A stretch of DNA of 20,125 nt from Phycisphaerae bacterium. GTDB lineage: Bacteria > Planctomycetota > Phycisphaerae > Phycisphaerales > SM1A02. The translations under genes and the position numbers were made by a program. Positions 14,279 to 20,125 of this stretch are shown one piece after another (within the stretch, counting starts at the first letter, position 1; each line of letters starts with the position of its first letter). The stretch is taken from contig NYSW01000013.1 in NCBI GenBank assembly GCA_002683195.1, forward strand, positions 1 to 20,125, read 5' to 3'. A model generated the notes under the pieces. It did no database searches. It was given only the letters and a program-made list of their open reading frames with translations, and was not told the origin of the DNA.

Positions 14279-14881
14279 TCAGTGATTCTCGCCACGGCCC
14301 GCCGAGGCGGAGGCGAGAAAGTTGCCGAGCAGCATCGGTCCGTCAAGCGTGAGAAAGCTCTCGGGATGAAACTGCACGCCTTCGACCGGAGGCCCGGATT
14401 CGCGACTGCGCAATCCCATCACCAGGCCGTCCTCGAGCCAGGCTGAAATCTCCCAGTTGGCCGGCACGGTGTCTCGTTCCACCACCAGTGAGTGGTATCG
14501 AGTGGCTTGAAAAGGATTGGGCAGCCCTTCGAACACGCCACGTCCGTCGTGATGGACCATCGAAGTCTTGCCATGCACCGGTTCATGGTGACGGTGGACC
14601 GTCATGCCATGAAGATCGCCGATGGTCTGATGGCCGAGGCAGACACCGAGCACGGGAATTCGTCCCCGGAAACGCTCGATCATCGCCGCACTCACGCCCG
14701 CTTCCCTGGGCGTGCACGGTCCGGGAGACACCACCAGATGCGTGGGAGACATCGCTTCCGCCTCGTCCGGTGTGATCGCGTCGTTCCGAACCACCTTCAC
14801 CTCGACGTCGGGTTCGATCTCGCCGAACCGCTGGACCAGGTTCCAGGTGAAGGAGTCGTAGTTGTCGATCAGAAGGAGCAT
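14279..14881 (-). CDS. Glutamine amidotransferase subunit of anthranilate or aminodeoxychorismate synthase
   Basis: 200 residues, a class I glutamine amidotransferase that supplies ammonia to a chorismate-using partner. Motifs: LLIDNYDSFTWNLVQRFGE at the N-terminus, HLVVSPGPCTPREAG (oxyanion region), the nucleophile Cys in PVLGVCLGHQTIGDL, then GKTSMVHHDGRGVFEGLPNP and FQATRYHSLVVER, and the His-Glu pair in GVQFHPESFLT. All catalytic residues are intact. TrpG and PabA cannot be told apart from sequence, and many bacteria use one protein for both tryptophan and folate synthesis. No trpE or pabB is in the window; the gene is the last of the repeat-protein-MscS-unknown-trpG/pabA run, 11 bases behind the small unknown gene. 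Confidence 0.92.
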   Translation of the reverse strand: MLLLIDNYDSFTWNLVQRFGEIEPDVEVKVVRNDAITPDEAEAMSPTHLVVSPGPCTPREAGVSAAMIERFRGRIPVLGVCLGHQTIGDLHGMTVHRHHEPVHGKTSMVHHDGRGVFEGLPNPFQATRYHSLVVERDTVPANWEISAWLEDGLVMGLRSRESGPPVEGVQFHPESFLTLDGPMLLGNFLASASAGRGENH

Positions 14882-14892
14882 CGGCTTCGAGT

Positions 14893-15357
14893 TCAGCCGT
14901 TGCCGGAGGCTTCCGCGACGAATCGCGTTCCCGGCTCCATGTAGAAGTTCACCATCTCGCCGGTCGCGAATCCCGAAGCGGATTGATCATCCGCCATCGC
15001 CACTCGGATCGGCACCACGAGATCCAGAATGACTTCCTGGCTCGCCGGGTCGACGGCGAGGACCGTCCCCTGCACGATGCGTGGTCGGCCTTGAAGGGGC
15101 TCGATGAAGTTTCCCCCCGCGGAAGCGCGATGCATCCGGAGTGCCCGGCCATGCACGCGGCCTCGGACCCGTTGTCCGATGGACGCGGAAAGGTCGCCTT
15201 CCACGTCGAGATTCAAGCGGTACTGCGTCCCGGGGACGGTGAACTCGCCCACGCCATCGGCGAGGGATTCGAGACGGAAGACGGCGATCTCGTTCAGAGT
15301 CTGGGCGGTCACGATGGGGCTCCCGATCGGCTCGGCGGTTGAAGGATGTTGGATCAT
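14893..15357 (-). CDS. Small unrecognised protein between the MscS and amidotransferase genes
   Basis: 154 residues from the ATG at 15355-15357. The frame stays open to 15495, but the longer form would overlap the end of the MscS gene and add a tail that is its antiparallel-frame shadow, so the shorter start, 13 bases after the MscS stop, is preferred. The protein is soluble and beta-rich in appearance: NEIAVFRLESL, EFTVPGTQYRLNLDVEGDL, GQRVRGRVHGRALRMH, VQGTVLAVDPASQEVILDLVVPIRV, GEMVNFYMEPGTRFVA. Alternating hydrophobic residues and repeated Gly suggest two related beta-barrel-like halves. No signal peptide and no family was recognised. Position in a tight operon suggests a real gene; function unknown. 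Confidence 0.65.
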   Translation of the reverse strand: MIQHPSTAEPIGSPIVTAQTLNEIAVFRLESLADGVGEFTVPGTQYRLNLDVEGDLSASIGQRVRGRVHGRALRMHRASAGGNFIEPLQGRPRIVQGTVLAVDPASQEVILDLVVPIRVAMADDQSASGFATGEMVNFYMEPGTRFVAEASGNG

Positions 15358-15370
15358 ACCCGTCCGGAGG

Positions 15371-17389
15371 TCAGCCCCCGGCGTCTCTTTGTTCCGTGAA
15401 GTCCGGATTGTCCGGATCCGTTCCGGATTCTGGAAGACCGTCATGCCGCTCGCGGTTCCCCAGCCGTTGCTCCAGTTGGGTGGCCCGGTCTTCATCCTCG
15501 ATCTGGTCGATTCGGGCCGTTTCCTCCGCGTTGAGGAATCGATACTTCGGGATGGTTTCGGTCCGCCACGCGGCCTCCTCGGTGACCTTTCTGACCGCGA
15601 CCCGACCCTGTCTCATGGCGGCGTGGCGATCGGCTGCTTCATCGAGTTCCGAATCCACGGGGGTTGCGGGCTTGGAGCCGCGCTGCAGGTAGACGGTCTG
15701 GGAGGGGAAGGCGAACTCCACCCCGAGTTCGTTCGCCATCCTCATGATGTCGATCATGAATCGATGGCGTTCCCGGAGTTCGGTCTGCCAGTCGGGCGCT
15801 TCCCAGAAGACATAGACCAGGATGTTGATCGAACTCGGGCCGAATTCGTTGACCCACACCTGGTAGTAGTCCTTTCGGGTGTAGGGATGCTCGCGAATCA
15901 GTTCTCGGATCGCCTCGCAGAAAGCCTCGATCCGGGGGATCGGGGTGCCGTAGAGAATGCCGATGTCGGCTTTCCAACGTCGGTATTTTCGAAGACCGTA
16001 GTTGTCGACGGTACGGGTGATGAGATTCGAGTTCGGTACGGAGACCAGCGAGTTGTAGAACGTCCGAATGCGGGTCGATCTCAGGCCGACGCTCTCGACC
16101 GTGCCTTCCACGTCATCGATGATCACCCAGTCGCCCACCTGGAAGGGGCGGTCGAGGATGACCGTCACGCTGCCGAAGAGGTTCTCCAGCGAGTTCTTGA
16201 AGGCGAATGCGAAACCGAAGCTGCCGACGCCGATCGCCGCGAGCAGGGGCCCCAGGTTCAAGCCGAGCATCGGTGAGAGATTCAGCAATGCAAAGATGAC
16301 CAGCATGACCTTCAAGGTCTTGCGGACCATGGGCACGATGATGTCGTCGGCCTTGGTCTCCGAACGCCGGGCCCGGCCCAGCAACACGTCGCCGAGAAGA
16401 TCCGTCGATCGCCAGCCACACCAGAAGAGTGCGAGCACGAAGGTGAAGCGCGAGGCGGGTTGGAGAATCGCGAAGGCGACCAGCGGCAGCTGGAGAAGTG
16501 GAATGAACAGGAACCACGTCATGGTCGAGCCGACGAGGCCGAAGCCGCGGACGGCGCGACGCATGCTCTGGTCCTCGACGTCCTCGTGGAGTCGCCGCAT
16601 GAGCGGGCGGAGCAACCGGCCGCCGATGATCCGGATCAGAAGATCCAGGATCAGGCCGAGAAGGATGACCATCGCGATCGCAAACCACTGCCAGACTTCG
16701 ACGAAGACCACTTTCTGCATCAGCCATGGCATGCCGAGCGAGCCGATCCAATCCTCCAGGTTGTTGGTTCGAGGCATCGGCCCGCCATCGCGGCTGCCAA
16801 TCGTTCGGATCGCGTCCCGAGCCGCATCAAGCATTCCGGAGGAGATCGAGTTCGCGTTGAACCGCCAGGCGCCGATCTGGTCGCGTTCAAGGGTGATGGC
16901 CGGTTCGTCCCCGATGATCGCGGAGAGTTTCTTCGACCGCTCTGCAAACGGTGCGTCACCGGCCCCCGTCCACGGAAGCAGGGTGTAGGCCTTCGGCCCG
17001 GCGGCATCCGATTCTGGGGAGAGGGTGGCGAGCGCGCCCTCTTCTCTCCAACCCAGCCAGTTGAGAAGATCCACCAGTTGCTGGATGGTGACGTCACGAA
17101 CCGTGGTGCTCTTGGGGATCGCGGCTTCTGGAAAGCATTCGATCGCGACCGTCATGTTCGAGGCGCCGTCCGTCGGGATCGCGTCGAGCAGCGTCTTCAG
17201 GGTCGCTCGCGGCGATGCGAGGGACTCCGGTGGCGATGTCGGTTCCGCTTTTTCGGCCACCGCCGGCGCTGGGGGAGCGATCGGAGGCATCGCCTGGGCG
17301 GCCGGGCTGAACGCCGTCAGCAGGAGCATGGCCACGGCGAGGTGGATGGTCCGACCTGCCCGGCGGATGATGTTTGTGGTCGTGATCAT
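15371..17389 (-). CDS. MscS-family mechanosensitive ion channel with large periplasmic N-domain
   Basis: 672 residues. Residues 1-33 form a cleavable signal peptide (hydrophobic AVAMLLLTAF, cleavage after AQA). About 34-220 is a Pro/Ala-rich then folded periplasmic domain with no recognised family. Membrane segments are seen at about 227-252, 284-310, 313-328, 357-376, and the pore helix 378-400 (LNLGPLLAAIGVGSFGFAFA). The MscS beta domain follows (FGSVTVILDRPFQVGDWVII, VEGTVESVGLRSTRIRTF, VPNSNLITRTVDNY), then the alpha/beta cytoplasmic vestibule, and an acidic, charged tail (about 600-672). MscS channels release solutes on hypo-osmotic shock; large members like this are often called MscK- or YbiO-type. 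The ATG start overlaps the stop of the upstream repeat-protein gene (ATGA), implying coupled translation. The next gene starts 13 bases after its stop. Confidence 0.92.
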   Translation of the reverse strand: MITTTNIIRRAGRTIHLAVAMLLLTAFSPAAQAMPPIAPPAPAVAEKAEPTSPPESLASPRATLKTLLDAIPTDGASNMTVAIECFPEAAIPKSTTVRDVTIQQLVDLLNWLGWREEGALATLSPESDAAGPKAYTLLPWTGAGDAPFAERSKKLSAIIGDEPAITLERDQIGAWRFNANSISSGMLDAARDAIRTIGSRDGGPMPRTNNLEDWIGSLGMPWLMQKVVFVEVWQWFAIAMVILLGLILDLLIRIIGGRLLRPLMRRLHEDVEDQSMRRAVRGFGLVGSTMTWFLFIPLLQLPLVAFAILQPASRFTFVLALFWCGWRSTDLLGDVLLGRARRSETKADDIIVPMVRKTLKVMLVIFALLNLSPMLGLNLGPLLAAIGVGSFGFAFAFKNSLENLFGSVTVILDRPFQVGDWVIIDDVEGTVESVGLRSTRIRTFYNSLVSVPNSNLITRTVDNYGLRKYRRWKADIGILYGTPIPRIEAFCEAIRELIREHPYTRKDYYQVWVNEFGPSSINILVYVFWEAPDWQTELRERHRFMIDIMRMANELGVEFAFPSQTVYLQRGSKPATPVDSELDEAADRHAAMRQGRVAVRKVTEEAAWRTETIPKYRFLNAEETARIDQIEDEDRATQLEQRLGNRERHDGLPESGTDPDNPDFTEQRDAGG

Positions 17390-18600
17390 GGGGCCGACAG
17401 GGTCCGGTTGCGGGTGTGGGTGGCGTTGAAGACTTCGATCAGGCCTTCGTCATCTTCCGTCACTCCGGCATGGATCACCTCCTGGCCGACTTCGTTGCGA
17501 ACCGAGAGCACGCCGCCCCGGCCGCGGGTGGATGATCCGGTGGCGACCGCGATGCCGCCGTCGGCGTCCATCAGGTTCAGGAGGCCACCGGTCGGAGTGG
17601 CCGCGAGCGCCGCGAGACGTCCTCCGGGGCCGAAGATCGAAATGGTCGGCGTGGCGGTCCCCGCGGCATCCAGGGTGATGCCCGTCAGGCCTGGTTCGAG
17701 TCCGACCACGATCTGGCCCCCGTTCTTCGCACCCCGCATCACGGCGGCAACCCGTTCCTCGCCGTCTCGGACCTCGACTCGGCCGCCGGCGTTGTCCCCG
17801 CCGGCGTCGACGTAGGAACGGCCGTCCCGCCCTGCGAGCAGCAGGCGCCCGCCGGTCTGGTCGACACCAAGCACCCCGCAGCGGGCACCATTCAGGTCGG
17901 CGATCTCCAGTACTCCGGAACCGTCGTCCCCGGAGCCGACCGCGGCCACGCTGACGCCCGAATCGTTGCGAACCCTCAGGCCCCGGGCGGTGTCGTTTCC
18001 GCCGAGGCTGACGATCGCCTTTTCCTCCGCGTTGCGGAAATCGAGCAGGCCGCCGGCGGGGGAAGCGGTCGCTTCCAATCGCAACTTCCCGTCCAAATCA
18101 TTGATCTGAAGTACGCCGCCGTTCTCTTCGGCGGCGATGGTGACCAGGCTTCGAGTGCCGGCGTCGACCTGGATGGTCGCCCCTTCGATTCGTACCGATT
18201 GCCTGCCTCGGCTCGGATTCACTCGGAGGCGTCCACCGGCCTCGGTCGAATCGAGGACGATCGAGTCCTGACCCGGCTTGCCGATCGCGAGCATTCCGCG
18301 TCGGCGTTCGGTGGTCATCCGGATCGTCGGCTGGCCCGCCTCGTCCGCGACCGAGACCATCCCGCCGGTTCTTCCCGCGGTGAGGAGGACGGCCGGTGTC
18401 TTGGTTTCCGGATTGTTTATTTCGAGTCTGGCGGCCCGCCCGTCGGCGTACATGCCGACGATCTGTCGGCCGCCGCGATCGAACATCGCCAGATCTCCGC
18501 CGACCCCGTTCCCACTCAGGCGAACGATGTTTCGTTGTTCGGCGTCCCAGACGTCGAGGCGACCTCCGTGACGGGCGGCGGAGGCCAGCATCACCACGCG
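17386..18600 (-). repeat. Protein-level tandem repeat array (about 22 residues per unit)
   Basis: Reading the translated protein, about 19 units of 19-24 residues run without spacers from just after the membrane helix to the C-terminus. Most begin GG or a GG-like pair (RG, SG, EG), followed by small-hydrophobic alternation, an Asp/Asn-Gly turn, and a second strand. The repeats are strongly diverged at the DNA level, so this is an old array and not a recent tandem expansion. Boundaries are by eye and approximate. Confidence 0.7.
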
Positions 18601-18822
18601 ATCGCTCTGGTCGAGAATCTCGAGCCGCCGCGTCTGGACGACGTCCAGGACCGACGATCCACGGCCCGCGGCCATCACGCCGAGGACCATCACCACCGCT
18701 CCGAGGGCGAGGGCGGTCCGCTCGAATCGTCGGCGTCGGCCTCGTTCCCGGTCGAGCCGGACTTCGAGTGACTGAAGGCGGCGAACAAGATCCTGCTCGC
18801 GGACGGAAGATTTCGTGGTCAT
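17386..18822 (-). CDS. Single-pass membrane protein with about 19 tandem repeats of about 22 residues
   Basis: 478 residues from the ATG at 18820-18822, preceded by GGAG at eight bases (18831-18834); the frame extends to 18900 but without a better start. Layout: a short N-terminal coiled coil (REQDLVRRLQSLEVRLDRER), an Arg cluster, one membrane helix (TALALGAVVMVLGVMAAG), then only repeats. The Arg cluster before the helix predicts N-in, C-out topology, so the repeats lie in the periplasm. Each unit starts with GG and follows GGxLxVxDxxGxxxxxLxxxxx, e.g. GGRLDVWDAEQRNIVRLSG, GGVLQINDLDGKLRLEATA, GGRVEVRDGEERVAAVMRG, GGVLSVRNEVGQEVIHAG. The regular hydrophobic alternation suggests a beta-solenoid or stacked beta-hairpins. 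No known repeat family was recognised. The stop overlaps the MscS start by four bases, so the two proteins are probably made together. Confidence 0.82.
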   Translation of the reverse strand: MTTKSSVREQDLVRRLQSLEVRLDRERGRRRRFERTALALGAVVMVLGVMAAGRGSSVLDVVQTRRLEILDQSDRVVMLASAARHGGRLDVWDAEQRNIVRLSGNGVGGDLAMFDRGGRQIVGMYADGRAARLEINNPETKTPAVLLTAGRTGGMVSVADEAGQPTIRMTTERRRGMLAIGKPGQDSIVLDSTEAGGRLRVNPSRGRQSVRIEGATIQVDAGTRSLVTIAAEENGGVLQINDLDGKLRLEATASPAGGLLDFRNAEEKAIVSLGGNDTARGLRVRNDSGVSVAAVGSGDDGSGVLEIADLNGARCGVLGVDQTGGRLLLAGRDGRSYVDAGGDNAGGRVEVRDGEERVAAVMRGAKNGGQIVVGLEPGLTGITLDAAGTATPTISIFGPGGRLAALAATPTGGLLNLMDADGGIAVATGSSTRGRGGVLSVRNEVGQEVIHAGVTEDDEGLIEVFNATHTRNRTLSAP

Positions 18823-19004
18823 CGTGATCGCTCCGATAGTGGCGTCTCTCCGCGGTCGGGCGGTGATGAACGCGGCCGGTAGGATACCTCGCAGCGTCAC
18901 TGGTCCCGGTGGTTTTCGGCCTCGGTCTGAAGGCGACCCGCGGCGAATGAGGACCAGAGACGAACATGATCACGCTCCGTTGAACGTTCAGAGAGGATCC
19001 AACC
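18823..19004. promoter_or_regulatory. Divergent intergenic region with palindrome TGAACGTTCA
   Basis: These 182 bases lie between the divergent repeat-protein and oxidoreductase genes. A perfect 10-base palindrome, TGAACGTTCA (18981-18990), sits directly before the oxidoreductase ribosome site (AGAGGA, 18992-18997, seven bases before the ATG). It could be an operator or simply chance; no -10/-35 pair is convincing. Confidence 0.35.
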
Positions 19005-20125
19005 ATGGCCAAGGCCCGTCAGCGCACCTCCGTCGCCCCCAGGAAGCCCGCCGAGCGCGAGCCCCTGAGGGTCGGGATCATCGGCACCAAGTTCATGGGC
19101 AAGGCCCACGCCAATGCCTGGATGTCGGCCAGTCGATTCTTCGACCTTCCTCGCGCTATTCGGATGCAGGCCGCGAGTGGACGCGACGGCATGGAGACCT
19201 GTCGGTTCGCCGAGAACTGGGGGTGGCTCTCCAGCACGACGGATTGGCGGGAACTGGTGGCCGATCCGGAAGTAGATCTGGTGGACGTCTGCACTCCGAA
19301 TCATCTGCACGCCTCGATGTCCATCGAGGCCCTGGCGGCCGGGAAGCATGTGGCCTGCGAAAAACCGCTGGCTGGAACCATCGACGATGCTCGAACGATG
19401 CGTGATGCCGCCCGGAAGGCGAAGCGAAAGGGTGTCCAGACGTTCGTCTGGTTCAACTATCGTCGGGTTCCGGCCCTCGCATTCGCCCACAAACTGATCG
19501 CGGAGGGCCGCCTCGGGCGGATCTTCCACGTCCGGGCGAGCTACCTGCAGGACTGGGGGCATCCTGACACGCCTCTGGTGTGGCGATTTGATTCCAAGCA
19601 GGCTGGATCCGGCGCTCACGGAGACCTGAACGCCCACATCATCGACCTCGCTCGTTTTCTGACCGGGGACGAAGTCTCGGAAGTCATTGGAGCGGTGGAG
19701 GAGACGTTCGTGACTCGACGGGAAATCGTCGGGGACAGCGGCGCGGCGATCAAGGGTTCCCGAGGGAAGGGTTCGAAGAGGCCCCGGACGGGTCGGTCCA
19801 CGGTCGACGACGCGGTGCTCTTCCTCGCTCGATTCAAGGGTGGAGCGATCGCCAGTTTCGAGGCCAGCCGGGTCGCCACCGGGAATCTCAATCGAAACTC
19901 GATCGAGATCAACGGCGAGCACGGGTCGATCAAGTTCGATTTCGAGCGGATGAACGAGCTTCAATGGTGGGATCACACCCTTGATCCGGGACTCCGCGGC
20001 TGGAGCCGGATCCTGTGCACCGAAGCCGGGAAGCACCCCTACGTCGAGAACTACTGGCCCGCCGCCCACGGCCTGGGATACGAGCATGGGTTCGTCAGTC
20101 AGGTGGCCGATACCGCCCGCATCCT
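19005..20125 (+). CDS. Gfo/Idh/MocA family oxidoreductase, cut by the right edge
   Basis: 373 residues visible, the frame remaining open to the window end. After a basic N-terminal tail (MAKARQRTSVAPRKPAERE) comes a Rossmann fold with LRVGIIGTKFMGKAHANAW (22-40), DLVDVCTPNHLHASM, and the catalytic-Lys motif HVACEKPLAG (K120). The C-terminal alpha/beta domain shows HGDLNAHIIDLARFLTG (D207, H211, the usual catalytic pair) and EINGEHGSIKFDFER. A basic Gly-Ser-Arg-rich insertion (about 250-264) is unusual. The family oxidises or epimerises sugars and inositols with NAD(P); the exact substrate cannot be told. No Tat or Sec signal is clear, although the basic tail resembles neither a twin-Arg nor a hydrophobic signal. 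The ATG is preceded by AGAGGA at seven bases. Nothing of its downstream context is visible. Confidence 0.9.
   Translation, partial: MAKARQRTSVAPRKPAEREPLRVGIIGTKFMGKAHANAWMSASRFFDLPRAIRMQAASGRDGMETCRFAENWGWLSSTTDWRELVADPEVDLVDVCTPNHLHASMSIEALAAGKHVACEKPLAGTIDDARTMRDAARKAKRKGVQTFVWFNYRRVPALAFAHKLIAEGRLGRIFHVRASYLQDWGHPDTPLVWRFDSKQAGSGAHGDLNAHIIDLARFLTGDEVSEVIGAVEETFVTRREIVGDSGAAIKGSRGKGSKRPRTGRSTVDDAVLFLARFKGGAIASFEASRVATGNLNRNSIEINGEHGSIKFDFERMNELQWWDHTLDPGLRGWSRILCTEAGKHPYVENYWPAAHGLGYEHGFVSQVADTARI

Noticed and set aside
14259..14303. GGCGGGC / GCCCGCC inverted repeat across the DUF1444 - amidotransferase junction as a terminator
   Set aside because: The loop would be about 31 bases, the arms lie within coding sequence and no T-tract follows, so it is not a convincing terminator.
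13435..14346. 303-codon minus-strand frame opposite the DUF1444-like gene
   Set aside because: His- and Arg-rich shadow; the plus-strand gene has a strong ribosome site and family motifs.
18897..20087. 396-codon minus-strand frame opposite the Gfo/Idh/MocA gene
   Set aside because: The plus-strand frame has GIIG, EKP and the catalytic Asp/His pair; the antisense translation has no recognisable domain.

Overview
The window looks like a gene-dense, high-GC bacterial chromosome segment, most likely from a Planctomycetota member close to Phycisphaerae. This placement is an inference from the mix of gene families, frequent weak or absent Shine-Dalgarno sites, occasional TTG starts and secreted PQQ-propeller and Gfo/Idh/MocA proteins. 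No rRNA, tRNA, insertion sequence, prophage or CRISPR array was seen. About 95% of the window is coding. Seventeen genes are called; the first lacks its 5' end and the last its 3' end.

Layout. Bases 1-557 (+) carry the end of an unrecognised gene, followed by a 370-base gap without a convincing gene. Bases 928-6608 (-) are a five-gene run, in transcription order: secreted PQQ-type beta-propeller, purH, a stand-alone nuoC, a saccharopine-dehydrogenase-like oxidoreductase and an MmcB-like PD-(D/E)XK protein. A divergent region leads to ribE (+), which converges on the run gluQ -> DUF192 lipoprotein -> SpoIIE/RsbU-type phosphatase (-, 10351-7432). A pterin carbinolamine dehydratase gene (+) is divergent from gluQ and converges on kdsA -> mcsA -> mcsB (-, 13282-10763). 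A DUF1444/YtpQ-like gene (+) is divergent from kdsA. Next is the run repeat-protein -> MscS channel -> small unknown -> trpG/pabA-type amidotransferase (-, 18822-14279). A Gfo/Idh/MocA oxidoreductase (+) runs off the right edge.

Most of the window is housekeeping: purine, riboflavin, pterin, Kdo, chorismate and tRNA metabolism plus one complex I subunit. Two parts stand out. The first is a membrane-anchored protein whose outer part consists of about 19 degenerate repeats of about 22 residues, with its stop codon overlapping the start of a large MscS-type channel gene (ATGA). The second is a complete McsA/McsB protein-arginine kinase pair placed behind kdsA instead of in the Firmicute ctsR-mcsA-mcsB-clpC context, with McsB retaining its active site but showing a degenerate C-terminal RDxxRA (phosphoarginine-binding) motif. 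A GluQ-like synthetase without its usual zinc ligands is a further oddity.

All assignments come from reading translated sequence and motifs by eye; no database search was run.
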